64,000 nucleotides of DNA from Xanthobacteraceae bacterium 501b (GTDB lineage: Bacteria; Pseudomonadota; Alphaproteobacteria; Rhizobiales; Xanthobacteraceae). The stretch is from positions 1,364,001-1,428,000 of the forward strand of contig KB899087.1 of the NCBI GenBank assembly GCA_000378025.1, in the 5' to 3' direction. Shown here piece by piece: positions 41,163 through 49,503 of the stretch. The notes under the pieces were generated by a model. The model saw only the letters and a program-made list of their open reading frames with translations. It ran no database searches and was not told the DNA's origin. The first letter of the stretch is position 1; the number at the start of each line of letters is the position of its first letter. The position numbers and the translations under genes are program-made.

Positions 41163-42215
41163 TCACCCGCCAATGCCCTGCTCTGCACGCCCGTCCGCCG
41201 CCGCCCCGCCCGGAGGCCCGGCGCCCGGCTTGGGCGGGTAGCGCAAGGGGAAGCTCCGCCCGGCCAGCCGGCCCCATGTGCCGTCCGCCAGCTGCGCCAT
41301 CTTCCGCGTGCCGCTGCTGAAACGGTGCCCATAGCCGGCGGCGACAAAGGCCGCGTGCCACTCGCGCCAGGCGTCGGTGCCTTCCTCGACGAAGGTCCAT
41401 TGCTCGCCGCGCTCGCCGTTGATCGCCCACAGCACGGCCCGGGCGACGGGGTCGGTCTCGACAGGCCGCACGGCCTCCGCCTTGGCCGGGGCTGGCAGGG
41501 AGGCAAATCGCTCCCAACGCCGTTCGCTCAGATAGGTCGCCGGGTCGCAGATCCGCCGCTTCACGGTGCGGCAATGGTCGACATACCGCGCCGCCATGGT
41601 CAGCGCCCCTGCCCGGTCGGCCGGCGGGAGGCGAGACCATGCCCGCAGGAACTTCACCTTGCTGGCGGCCGGGTCGGGGGCGAGCGTCGTCCACAGCGCA
41701 TCGGCCTGCGTGTCGAGCGTCTCGGCCGGGCTGGCCTCCTGCTCCCCTTCCCCATCGGAATTCAAATCACCCGCCCCGGCCCCCTGGGGGGCTTGGGGGG
41801 ATTCTTCTTTCAAGTGATGGTTAGGATGATAGTTATGGGCCTCTTCAATTTGAGGAGGGGCACTCCCCGAAACTGAGGAGGGGGCCTCCTCAATCTGAGG
41901 AGGGGGGCCTCTCCAATTTGAGGAGGGGGGCGACCCTCCGGCAGCCGGTTTCATCATCAGCCGGATCATGTCGGTGGAGCGTGAGCCATTGTCGCGCAGC
42001 CGCTCCTCCCGGGCGATCAGCCGCCCGGCCTCCAGCGCCGCCAGATGGCGCGAGACAGAGCCCGGCGCCATCTCGGTATCGTCGGCAATCTGCCGGCGCG
42101 AAGGCCAGCAGCACCCATCCTCGTCGGCATAATCGGCGAGCGCCCGCAGCACGCTCTTCGCGCCCATGGAGCCCGTCTGCTGCCGCTTCGCCCATGCCAT
42201 GGCCTCGACACTCAT
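41163..42215 (-). CDS. Winged-HTH replication protein with internal iterons
   Basis: A 350-residue protein. Residues 1-85 are a winged HTH (AMAWAKRQQTGSMGAKSVLR, then WPSRRQIADDTEMAPGSVSR, then LAALEAGRLIAREER). Residues 95-130 are a Pro-rich linker with repeated PPQIEEA, coded by four DNA iterons. The C-terminal part holds LYLSERRWERFASLP-type and WREWHAAFVAAGYGHRF segments. The layout, a DNA-binding initiator with the origin inside its own gene, is like lambda O. Its end overlaps nothing; its start overlaps the methyltransferase stop by four bases. Confidence 0.8.
   Translation of the reverse strand: MSVEAMAWAKRQQTGSMGAKSVLRALADYADEDGCCWPSRRQIADDTEMAPGSVSRHLAALEAGRLIAREERLRDNGSRSTDMIRLMMKPAAGGSPPSSNWRGPPPQIEEAPSSVSGSAPPQIEEAHNYHPNHHLKEESPQAPQGAGAGDLNSDGEGEQEASPAETLDTQADALWTTLAPDPAASKVKFLRAWSRLPPADRAGALTMAARYVDHCRTVKRRICDPATYLSERRWERFASLPAPAKAEAVRPVETDPVARAVLWAINGERGEQWTFVEEGTDAWREWHAAFVAAGYGHRFSSGTRKMAQLADGTWGRLAGRSFPLRYPPKPGAGPPGGAAADGRAEQGIGG
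41846..41931. repeat. Four iterons, candidate replication origin
   Basis: TGAGGAGGGG-type units start at 41851, 41874, 41896 and 41919 on the plus strand, spaced 23, 22 and 23 bases (about two helical turns). Three of the four are preceded by CAATTT or CAATCT. They lie inside the HTH replication gene, in a region coding for a flexible linker. Iteron phasing within an initiator gene is the pattern of lambdoid origins. Confidence 0.7.
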
Positions 42216-44308
42216 TCCGCCGCCTCCTGAAAGAGCGGCATCTCGCGGCGCTGCCAAGCATCCGGCACCTCCACGTCGCGGGGGCGGTAGTTCGCCCGCA
42301 CCAGCGCGGCCGCCACCGGCGGGCACACGGCGTTGCCGCACATGTAGCCCTGCTGCTCGAGTGTGAAGTCGATCCGCTGGCCGTTCTCGTCGATGCCGTG
42401 GTCGATGATGTAGTCGCGCGGGAAACCGTTGGCGGTGAAGCGCTCGCGTGGCGTGAGCATCCGCATGCCGATATCGACGATGACATAGATCACGCCGCCG
42501 ATATCCAGCGTCACGAACTCGCCGCCGTCCCAGCACCCATGCGCGCGTAGGAAGGTCGCCACCTCGCGCGCCCTCGCCTCGTGTTCGGCGGTGAAGGGCG
42601 GCACGTCCGCCAGCGCCTCCACCAGCCCGAAGCGCGGCTTGGCCGTCTCGGTGCGGCCCGGCTGGTCCACCGGGGCGCCGTCATCGTCGGAGCCGTAATA
42701 GACCGTCATCAGCGGCAGCGAGACGAGCGCCTCGTGCTGCCCCTTGGCCGAAGATGTTCGGCCCGGTTCCTCGGCGCTCGCGTCCCGCCGGTCGCTGCCA
42801 CGCAGGGTCAGCATATGGGCGGCAACAAGCTGCTGCTGCGCGCCGCGCGTCGAGATCGTCGAGGCCGGGCTGTCGGCGGCATGGCCCGGCGCGCCGGGGC
42901 GCGGCCCGTCATTGTGCTGCGCGATGTAGGTGGCGACGACGGCGGACTTGCCGCTTCCGCCGGCCATCTCGGTGCCAGCAGGAGCTACGGCCTCGCCGCC
43001 GACGGAACGGCTAAACTGCCGTGCCATATGCACCGCCGCGAGGCTTCCCTCATTCCCGGTCGGCACAGGCGTCGGCCCGGGCTTGTCGCAGGCGATGGTG
43101 CGGGGAGCCTGCCCCGTGCGTTCGCCATAACGCGGCACGAGATAAGGCGCCAGCAGCACGTTCTGGTCCTTCGGCGAGGCCGTGAAGGTGTGCGCCGGCA
43201 ATTCCGGCGAGCGCACGGCGCCGCCATGCTGCGCATAGGCGAGAACCGGCGCGACGATGCCGATGGGCGCCGCCCCGCCGCCATGGGTGTCGCTCGCATG
43301 CGCGGTAATGGTGTGCGAGGGTTCGGTGGCGGGGTGGCCGATAGAGCCGTTGCGGAACTTGGTGACGAAGGGCGTCACCAGCGCGTCATCCCGCTTTCCG
43401 GTCATCGCCGGCAGCGGCAGTCCCGCCTCGCGGTCGCGAGGCTCGTCACGCGCCGTGTGATTCACCTTCACCAGAAACGGGCGGGGCGCATCGAGCACGT
43501 AGCGACGCACGCCCTTGGCCACGCGCGCCAGCGTCTTCGGCGCCAGCGGGCGCTTGGCCCGCACCCCATGCCGGGCCTTGATCTCGGCCGCTGTCGCGAG
43601 GATCGACGGACACGGCAGCGTGAAGTCGAGGCAGTCCGCCACCGGCACCCATGGCTCCAGCTCGCCGGCGGCTATGCGTGCCGCGTCGGCCGGGTCGTTC
43701 GGGTTGCCGTGCGTCGGCTCCGGCCATGTGATGGGTTCGTCGTCGCGACGCACCACCATGTAAAGCCGGTTGCGGATCGTGCCGGCGCCGTCGCGCCAGG
43801 CGCGGCGCACCCGCCATTCGATCTTGCGAAAGCCGAGCCGGCGCCACGCGGCCACGAACTGCTTGAAGGTCTCGCCCTTCCGCAGCGGGCAGCGCTTGCC
43901 CTCCGCCGTCAGGGGGCTCCAATCCTCATATTCCTCGACATTCTCCAAGATCACGACGCGCGGGCGCTGCCAGGGCGGCAACCGTTCCACCCAATGCACG
44001 ATCGCCCAGCCGATCCCGCGTGTGTTGACCCCGTCCCGGTTCGGCGCCGCGCCCTTGGCTTTGCTGTGGTCGGTGCAGTCCGGACTCATCCAGAGCATGC
44101 CGACAGGGCGGCCGGCGCAGATGCCCACGGCGTCCACCGTCGCCACGTCCTGCACCATGTGCCGCGTGCCGGGGTGGTTCACCCGGTGCATTGCCAGGGC
44201 AAAACGGTCATGGTTCACCGCGATATCCGGGTCGCGCCCCATCGCCATGCGGATGCCTTCCGAGGCGCCGCCGCCACCCGCGAAACTGTCGATCACGAGC
44301 TCGCGCAT
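42212..44308 (-). CDS. DNA (cytosine-5)-methyltransferase, phage type
   Basis: A 698-residue C5 methyltransferase. Motif I is DSFAGGGGASEG (7-18). The catalytic loop is MSPDCTDHSKAKG with Cys78, in which the usual PPCQ is replaced by SPDC. ENVEEY (122-127) is motif VI, and a late MCGNAVCPPVAAAL is motif X. The target-recognition region is very long (about 250-560) and contains several repeats of a short x-P-x-x-T-I/F-T-A/S pattern. Such enzymes can protect phage DNA from host nucleases. It overlaps neighbouring genes by one to four bases. Confidence 0.9.
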   Translation of the reverse strand: MRELVIDSFAGGGGASEGIRMAMGRDPDIAVNHDRFALAMHRVNHPGTRHMVQDVATVDAVGICAGRPVGMLWMSPDCTDHSKAKGAAPNRDGVNTRGIGWAIVHWVERLPPWQRPRVVILENVEEYEDWSPLTAEGKRCPLRKGETFKQFVAAWRRLGFRKIEWRVRRAWRDGAGTIRNRLYMVVRRDDEPITWPEPTHGNPNDPADAARIAAGELEPWVPVADCLDFTLPCPSILATAAEIKARHGVRAKRPLAPKTLARVAKGVRRYVLDAPRPFLVKVNHTARDEPRDREAGLPLPAMTGKRDDALVTPFVTKFRNGSIGHPATEPSHTITAHASDTHGGGAAPIGIVAPVLAYAQHGGAVRSPELPAHTFTASPKDQNVLLAPYLVPRYGERTGQAPRTIACDKPGPTPVPTGNEGSLAAVHMARQFSRSVGGEAVAPAGTEMAGGSGKSAVVATYIAQHNDGPRPGAPGHAADSPASTISTRGAQQQLVAAHMLTLRGSDRRDASAEEPGRTSSAKGQHEALVSLPLMTVYYGSDDDGAPVDQPGRTETAKPRFGLVEALADVPPFTAEHEARAREVATFLRAHGCWDGGEFVTLDIGGVIYVIVDIGMRMLTPRERFTANGFPRDYIIDHGIDENGQRIDFTLEQQGYMCGNAVCPPVAAALVRANYRPRDVEVPDAWQRREMPLFQEAAE

Positions 44309-44631
44309 CAGGCCCCCTCCCCGCCATCCGCCCGCAGGGCGAGGTGGTCCACCACGGCGCCGATCGGCCCCAGGGGCACGCCGCTGCTGTCGCGCTGCAC
44401 GGCGGTGCGGAAGGCGGCGGGCGGTACGCCGTACTGCATGGCAATGGAGAGGATGGCCGCCGCGTCGCGGGCATTGGTCTCGGCGTCGGAGCCGCTCTTC
44501 GGCCCGCCGACAAACACCTCGCCCACGCGCCCGTCATCGAAGTAACCGAGCGTGACGGTGTAGAAGATATTGGCGAGCATGAAGCTCATGCTCTCGGCAT
44601 AGCGCCGCACGGGAAGCATTTCGCGCGTCAT
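44308..44631 (-). CDS. TSCPD-domain protein
   Basis: A 107-residue protein with YTVTLGYFDDGRVGEVFVGG, then AAILSIAMQYGVPPAAFRTA, then GPIGAVVDHLA. This is the TSCPD domain, found at the C terminus of B12-dependent ribonucleotide reductases and as stand-alone phage proteins. The usual Thr-Ser-Cys-Pro-Asp is not conserved here. A link to nucleotide supply is plausible but not shown. It sits between two methyltransferase genes with short overlaps. Confidence 0.8.
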   Translation of the reverse strand: MTREMLPVRRYAESMSFMLANIFYTVTLGYFDDGRVGEVFVGGPKSGSDAETNARDAAAILSIAMQYGVPPAAFRTAVQRDSSGVPLGPIGAVVDHLALRADGGEGA

Positions 44632-45827
44632 TCGGCGGCGTCCTTTGTGGTGAGATATGCGAAGAGGCCATCGGTGGGCGCGGCGGAAGGAACGAACGCC
44701 TGCGGCACGCGCCATTCGCGTTCGATCCGCCGGCGGGCGATGTCGGCATATTCAGGGTTGAGCTCGATCAGCACCGCCAGCCGGCCATGCCGCGCGGCCA
44801 CCAGCCCCGTGGTGCCAGCCCCGCCGAACGGGTCGAGCACCAGCCCGCCCTTGGGGCAGCCGGCGAGAATGCAGCGCTCCGCCAGTTCCGGCGGAAAGGT
44901 CGCGAAATGCGCGTCGGAAAAGGGCCGCGTCGCCACCGGCCACACACCCAGCGGCGCCGGCTCATAGTTCCGCAGGTTGCGGCCCTCGCCGCGCGGCGTC
45001 GCCTCGATTCCGGTGTGATTGATGCCGCCGGCGTGGCGCGGCCCGGCTATGTCGGCCGCGCGCAGCTTCTCCGCGACGCTCTCGCCCTTCTGCCGCCCCT
45101 GCCGGTGCCGCGACCCGTGACCGCCAGACCCCGTGTCCCAACCGTCCGGCGTCTTCCAGACGCGCTTGTTGCCCGTGTCCGCCCGACGGCCTGGCTCACC
45201 CCCGACATAGGAGCCGCCACGGAACCCGTTCGCGTCTTCGGTGGACGAACGCCCCTGCCGTACCGCCTCGGCGTCATAGAAATAGCGCTCGCTCTTGGAG
45301 AGCAGGAACACCTTCTCATGCGCGGTCGCCGGCCGGTCACGGATGGACTCCGGCATCGGGTTCGGCTTCGCCCAGATGATTTCCGAGCGCACCCACCAGC
45401 CATCTTCCTGCAGCGCGATGGCAAGCCGGTTTGGAACCATGCAGAGGTCTTTGGGCTTCAGCAGGCCGCCAATGGTCGAGAACGGCTTGTCGCGAAACGT
45501 CCGGTCGTCGCCACCCGCCGCCTTGCAGTCGGCCGCGCTGCGCCCGTTCGGCGTGGTGGCATAGCAGTCGCCATAGTTGAGCCAGAGCGTGCCCGTGGGC
45601 TTCAGCACCCGCCGCACCAGGCGAAACACATCGAGCATCACCTCGATATGCTCGCCCAGCGTCCGCTCCAGGCCGATCTGCCCGTCGACGCCGTAGTCGC
45701 GCAGGCCCCAATAGGGCGGCGAGGTGACGACGCAATCGACGCTATCCGGCTCCATGGCCGCCAGCCGCGCCCGCACATCGCCAAGCAGGATCGAGACGCG
45801 CCCGTCGAGAATGACAATGTCGTTCAT
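44628..45827 (-). CDS. DNA N4/N6-type methyltransferase
   Basis: A 399-residue beta-class methyltransferase. The catalytic TSPPYWGLRDYG is at 35-46, AKPNPMPES is typical of phage and CcrM-like enzymes, and the AdoMet-binding DPFGGAGTTG is at about 332-341. SPPY is used by both N4-cytosine and N6-adenine enzymes, so the modified base is not certain. With the cytosine-5 enzyme it would give the phage two modification types. A long upstream frame is shadow; the start is at NDIVILDG. Confidence 0.9.
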   Translation of the reverse strand: MNDIVILDGRVSILLGDVRARLAAMEPDSVDCVVTSPPYWGLRDYGVDGQIGLERTLGEHIEVMLDVFRLVRRVLKPTGTLWLNYGDCYATTPNGRSAADCKAAGGDDRTFRDKPFSTIGGLLKPKDLCMVPNRLAIALQEDGWWVRSEIIWAKPNPMPESIRDRPATAHEKVFLLSKSERYFYDAEAVRQGRSSTEDANGFRGGSYVGGEPGRRADTGNKRVWKTPDGWDTGSGGHGSRHRQGRQKGESVAEKLRAADIAGPRHAGGINHTGIEATPRGEGRNLRNYEPAPLGVWPVATRPFSDAHFATFPPELAERCILAGCPKGGLVLDPFGGAGTTGLVAARHGRLAVLIELNPEYADIARRRIEREWRVPQAFVPSAAPTDGLFAYLTTKDAAE

Positions 45828-46165
45828 CGCACTGCCTCCGCCACGAAGTCCGCGCGACGGCGGGCATGCGCCAGCTTCATGTTGCGCGGCTGGAACATGG
45901 GGCGCAGATGCGCCGGGTTGCAGCAGCGGCGCGCCCGGCACTCATGGTCCAGCTGCTCGCCCTTGCGCAGCACCCGGCCGCCGGCGATCTGCCACACCAC
46001 CCTGTGCACGGCCTGCGTCACGCCACGCCATTTCACCCGGCCATAGCCGCCGCCCCGGCCGCTGCCGCTGTCGGCGCCCTGCCACAGCCAGCAGCCCCCA
46101 CCCGGATGGATGGCGATCAGCGCGGCCAGGCGTGGCGGAAGGTCGTCGAAGGGGAAAGGCTTCAT
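45824..46165 (-). CDS. HNH endonuclease (HNH_3-like)
   Basis: A 113-residue protein with GGGCWLWQGADSGSGRGGGY, RVVWQIAGGRVL, the catalytic GEQLDHECRARRCCNPAHL and a final NMKLAHARRR. This is the compact HNH_3 form frequent in phages. Its role (homing, recombination or DNA processing) is unclear. It sits between the DnaA-like and methyltransferase genes, with one-base and four-base overlaps. It is distinct from the HNH gene beside cos. Confidence 0.85.
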   Translation of the reverse strand: MKPFPFDDLPPRLAALIAIHPGGGCWLWQGADSGSGRGGGYGRVKWRGVTQAVHRVVWQIAGGRVLRKGEQLDHECRARRCCNPAHLRPMFQPRNMKLAHARRRADFVAEAVR

Positions 46166-47403
46166 CACCTCGCCCCCCGTATCGCGCTCACCAGCGCCTG
46201 CACCTCGGCGGCGAGCGCGGCGTCGGTGGCGATCAACTTGTCGATCTTGCGCACCGCATGCAGCACGGTGGTGTGGTCGCGCCCGGCGAAGCGCCGGCCC
46301 ACTTCGGGCAGCGAGCGCGGCGTGAGCGTCTTCGCCAGATACATCGCGATCTGGCGCGGCTTCACCACATTGGCGGTGCGCCGCTGCGAGAGGATGTCGG
46401 CCACCTCAACCTTGTAATGCCGCGCCACGACGCGGATCACCGTATCCACCCGTACCGGCGCCTGTTCGCAGCGCTTCAGGTCGCGCAGCGCCGTCTCCGC
46501 CATGTCGAGCGTCACCGGCGCCACGCCCATGCCGCTATGCGCCAGCAAGCGGTTAAGCGCCCCCTCCAGCTGCCGCCCGCTGGCGCCGCAGCACTCCACC
46601 ACATAGGCCAGCACCTCGGCCGGCAGGGCAAAGCCGGGTGCCTCGGCCGCCATCTCATTGGCGCGGGCCTCCAGCACCGCCCGGCGCGTAGGCGGGTCCA
46701 TCGCGCCCAACTCGATCGCCAGCCCGCCGCCGAGGCGCGAGGCCAGCCGCTCATCGGCAAGCTCAGCGTCACCAGGCGCGGCATCCATCGCCAGCACCAG
46801 ATGGTGCCCGGCCCCGGCCATGTCCTGCATCACCCGCAGCAGCGCCGCCTGCGCCGTGCGGCTGCGAACGCCCTGCACATCGTCGATCGCCAGCAGCGCG
46901 ATGCCGCCGAGCCCGTCGAGAAAGCGCCGCAGCCCCGCACCTTCCATGGCCCGAACAAGAAAGGCCTCGGCGGAAAGATACAGCGCCGCCCGCCCCGCCT
47001 CTCGCGCCTCGCCGACGGTCGCCTGCAAAAGGTGCGTCTTCCCCAGCCCGGCGCCACCATGCAGCACCAGCGGGTTGAAGCGCGGGGCGCCATCCTGTGC
47101 CTGCGCCACATGCCAGGCGCAGGCCTGCGCGACCCTGTTGCAGTCCCCGGCCTGAAAGCGCGCGAAACTCAGGCGTGGATCGAGCGGCGATCCCGCATCC
47201 GCCAGCACCGGGAGAGGCAAGGCCGGCGCGCCAGCCTGCACGCCATCCATTAGCGAGGCGCCAGGTGCTGCCGCGCGCAGTGCCACCAGCCGGGGGCGAA
47301 CCTTCTGCCCCAGCATCCGGGCACGCAATTCCTTGTAGTGCCGCATCAACCCGGCGGCGTCAGTCACGCCGGGGGGCAGCGCGTCGCCTGCATCAATCAG
47401 CAT
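46165..47403 (-). CDS. DnaA-like AAA+ replication protein encoded by the prophage
   Basis: A 412-residue protein with DnaA architecture. The N terminus is reduced. The AAA+ domain has Walker A GGAGLGKTH (116-124) and Walker B LLAIDDVQG (170-178). The C-terminal DNA-binding domain contains VADILSQRRTANVVKPRQIA and the DnaA signature GRDHTTVLHAVRKI (374-387). It is shorter than host DnaA and diverged, so it is a phage paralogue. It could open the prophage origin or interfere with host initiation. It overlaps the 47393 gene by 11 bases. Confidence 0.9.
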   Translation of the reverse strand: MLIDAGDALPPGVTDAAGLMRHYKELRARMLGQKVRPRLVALRAAAPGASLMDGVQAGAPALPLPVLADAGSPLDPRLSFARFQAGDCNRVAQACAWHVAQAQDGAPRFNPLVLHGGAGLGKTHLLQATVGEAREAGRAALYLSAEAFLVRAMEGAGLRRFLDGLGGIALLAIDDVQGVRSRTAQAALLRVMQDMAGAGHHLVLAMDAAPGDAELADERLASRLGGGLAIELGAMDPPTRRAVLEARANEMAAEAPGFALPAEVLAYVVECCGASGRQLEGALNRLLAHSGMGVAPVTLDMAETALRDLKRCEQAPVRVDTVIRVVARHYKVEVADILSQRRTANVVKPRQIAMYLAKTLTPRSLPEVGRRFAGRDHTTVLHAVRKIDKLIATDAALAAEVQALVSAIRGAR

Positions 47404-47962
47404 GGCCCGCCTCCTGTGAAATCAAGCTGTTACAGTGGGTGTTTCCCGTGGAACCGGGCCGCCCCAGCAGGGCGGGCGCGGTGTAGGCGTGCGGGTGCTG
47501 GCCGACATAGGCGGCGAGCCGCGCCAGCCCGTCGAAGGAAAGCGCGCGGCCGTTCTCGCAGCGGGAAACGGTGGCGACGGAAACACCGGCCACCTCGGCG
47601 GCGGCCCGGCCGGAATGCCCGCGCAGATCGCGCGTCACCCGCACCCCGGCGCCGAGCGTCGCCCAGCAGATAGGACCGGACAGTGGCGGCACGAAAAACA
47701 TGGTGCCGGACGCATCAGGCCAGCTAAGCCCGTTGAACATGCATACCGGCTCCATGCCGAAGGCTGCACAAATTGCCATGTGCGCGGCGGCGCTCACCGG
47801 GTGGCCTCCGATGGCGCGGCGCAGGTCTTTCCCGGCAATGCCTAGATTGGGTGGAACGTCCCTCCACCACTCGGCCGAATGGCCTTCGCATTCCTTCACG
47901 ATCGCCGAGAGGCGTTGGCGGCGCAGATCTGGTGATGGCCACGCGGAGCAAGGGGGCAGCAT
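47393..47962 (-). CDS. HTH (XRE-type) regulatory protein
   Basis: A 189-residue protein. Residues 1-85 are an uncharacterised helical region (RLSAIVKECEGHSAEWWRDV, then IAGKDLRRAIGGHPVSAAAH). Residues 100-160 contain an XRE-type HTH (VRVTRDLRGHSGRAAAEVAG, then VSVATVSRCENGRALSFDGL). It follows the cro and cII-like genes in the leftward early operon and is likely a regulator. The start is the ATG at LPPCSAWP. Confidence 0.72.
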   Translation of the reverse strand: MLPPCSAWPSPDLRRQRLSAIVKECEGHSAEWWRDVPPNLGIAGKDLRRAIGGHPVSAAAHMAICAAFGMEPVCMFNGLSWPDASGTMFFVPPLSGPICWATLGAGVRVTRDLRGHSGRAAAEVAGVSVATVSRCENGRALSFDGLARLAAYVGQHPHAYTAPALLGRPGSTGNTHCNSLISQEAGHAD

Positions 47963-47966
47963 GGCG

Positions 47967-48449
47967 TCACGCCTCCCCACTCGTCTGCATCAGCAGTGCG
48001 CGGCAGGTGGCGCGGGCACTCTGCACCTGCGCATCGAGGTCGGCGAGATCGCACTCGATCTCCTGTATCTCGCGGCGCGTCAGCTTGCCGTCGGCCAGGG
48101 CAGCGGCGAGCCGGCTCATCACGTCGCCGCACTCGCGCGCCAGCCCGGCCATGTGCTGCGCCATGCTGTCGGTGACAACGATCGTGCCGGTCGGCACCAG
48201 GTCGTAACCAAGCCGCTGCGCCAGCGCCCGGGTGATCACCGGCTCGCCGGCCAGGCTGTCGAGATCAAGTGCCACATCCAGCGGGGCGGATTGCTCGCTG
48301 GTGAGGTCGCCGAAGCGTGACAGCTGCGCAGCAGAAAGCCGCGTCATGCCGGAAAGCTCGCGCAGCCCGCCGCCGGCCTGCTGGCAGGCGCGCCGCACGG
48401 CGTTTTTCAGCGCGGCATAGTCGGCGGAAGTGAAGATGCGCCCCATCAT
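47967..48449 (-). CDS. Early regulatory protein, CII-like position
   Basis: A 160-residue protein with a helical, DNA-binding-like N-terminal half (LKNAVRRACQQAGGGLRELS, then MTRLSAAQLSRFGD, then NITSEQ-like LTSEQSAPLD). The C-terminal half is a charged helix (LTRREIQEIECDLADLDAQV). It matches phage regulatory proteins of the CII type in size, layout and place after cro. It overlaps cro by four bases. Direct evidence of activator function is lacking. Confidence 0.7.
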   Translation of the reverse strand: MMGRIFTSADYAALKNAVRRACQQAGGGLRELSGMTRLSAAQLSRFGDLTSEQSAPLDVALDLDSLAGEPVITRALAQRLGYDLVPTGTIVVTDSMAQHMAGLARECGDVMSRLAAALADGKLTRREIQEIECDLADLDAQVQSARATCRALLMQTSGEA

Positions 48450-48742
48450 GCAACGGCTCCCTTGGAGGTTTCATGGTGTTCCTGGGCGGCGGAGGTACAT
48501 TCTTGCTTGCAAGATCGGCCGTAGCTCGGCCGGCCCTGCGACATGGCGAGGCGCTGCTGGTGAAAATCTTCGAGGGAAACTGCGCCGCACGTTTCGGCGA
48601 TCACCCGCTCCTTCATCTCGGCGGGCACTTCCACTGCGCCGATCGCGTAGCGTCGGGCGTGCGTGGCCGATGAAAGCCCAAATCGCAGGGCGAGCGCGTG
48701 GAAGGACAGGCCTTCTCGCCGACGCCATTCGTCCAATGTCAT
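48446..48742 (-). CDS. Cro-like repressor
   Basis: A 98-residue protein that starts TLDEWRRREGLSFHALALRF and continues GLSSATHARRYAIGAVEVPA, a compact HTH of the Cro/YdaS type. It is transcribed divergently from the CI-type gene, with three operator copies between them, the canonical lysis-lysogeny switch. Its start has a GGAGG site. It would repress the CI promoter after induction. Confidence 0.82.
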   Translation of the reverse strand: MTLDEWRRREGLSFHALALRFGLSSATHARRYAIGAVEVPAEMKERVIAETCGAVSLEDFHQQRLAMSQGRPSYGRSCKQECTSAAQEHHETSKGAVA

Positions 48743-48769
48743 GGGAAACCTCCAAAGCGGAGGTGAATA

Positions 48770-48842
48770 TGTCGGATTTCGACACGTTACGTCAAGCGAC
48801 CCCGTCGAAATCCGACATGGCGTCGCGTGTCCAAATCAGACA
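48770..48842. promoter_or_regulatory. Three operator copies in the cro-cI switch
   Basis: TGTCGGATTTCGACA at 48770-48784 is a near-palindrome. CGTCGAAATCCGACA at 48803-48817 is its inverse with one change. TGTCCAAATCAGACA at 48828-48842 is a weaker copy. Centres are 33 and 25 bases apart. They lie between divergent cro-like and CI-type genes. The same operator recurs twice at 50063-50111. Confidence 0.88.
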
Positions 48843-48852
48843 TGCTGTTGAT

Positions 48853-49503
48853 ATGGCTACAAAAGATGATCTTCCGAACCGCATCCGGGAGCTGCGCGAG
48901 CGCCTCGGCTTGTCCATGGCGCAACTCGGCGTTCGCATTGGCGTGGAAGGATCGACAATCAACAAGCTGGAGAAGGGCGAGACCCAGCTCACCACGCGAT
49001 GGATGACCCGGCTCGCGCCTGCACTGGAGATCGACGACCCAGTCGAGATTATTCGCCCCATCTCAAACCTGAGAACCGTCTCGGTTGTCGGTTATGTGCA
49101 GGCGGGCCAGTGGCGCGAGGCCATCACATGGGACGACGAAGAGCGGTACGGCGTCATAGTCCCGAGAGATAAGCATCTCGACGGCGTGCGCCTGGAGGGC
49201 TATGAAGTGCGCGGCCCTTCGATGAACAAAATATATCCCGAAGGCACAGTCGTCATCATAGCAAGCATTATTGACACCGAAGAGGCATTCATCCCCGGCA
49301 AGCGCTACGTGATCAATCGGCAGCGCGGTGACGAGGTCGAAGGAACTGTAAAGACCTATCATGTCGACGAGAGCGGACGCCGTTGGCTGACGCCCGAATC
49401 GACGATGATGGAATTTCAGCCGATATCCCTCGACGATGGCCATAACGAAGACACGGAAATCCGTGCGCTAGGTCGAGTCATGTACTCTGTACGTAGGGAA
49501 TAA
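48853..49503 (+). CDS. CI-type repressor with S24 autoproteolysis domain
   Basis: A 216-residue repressor. Residues 8-55 are an XRE HTH (LRERLGLSMAQLGVRIGVEG, STINKLEKGE). The C-terminal domain has cleavage site Ala84-Gly85 in YVQAGQW, nucleophile Ser123 in GPSMNKIYPEG and Lys167 in TVKTYHV. It keeps lysogeny by binding the TGTCGGATTTCGACA operators and should be inactivated by RecA-promoted self-cleavage. It is transcribed rightwards, opposite to cro. All key residues are present, so the prophage is probably inducible by DNA damage. Confidence 0.93.
   Translation: MATKDDLPNRIRELRERLGLSMAQLGVRIGVEGSTINKLEKGETQLTTRWMTRLAPALEIDDPVEIIRPISNLRTVSVVGYVQAGQWREAITWDDEERYGVIVPRDKHLDGVRLEGYEVRGPSMNKIYPEGTVVIIASIIDTEEAFIPGKRYVINRQRGDEVEGTVKTYHVDESGRRWLTPESTMMEFQPISLDDGHNEDTEIRALGRVMYSVRRE

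Noticed and set aside
41846-41931. CRISPR-like array
   Set aside because: The repeat units are short, adjacent and inside a coding region, with 22-23 base period and no unique spacers. Iterons fit better.
42581-44545. Plus-strand frame of 654 codons opposite the cytosine methyltransferase
   Set aside because: The minus strand has all C5-methyltransferase motifs; the plus frame has none of any family.
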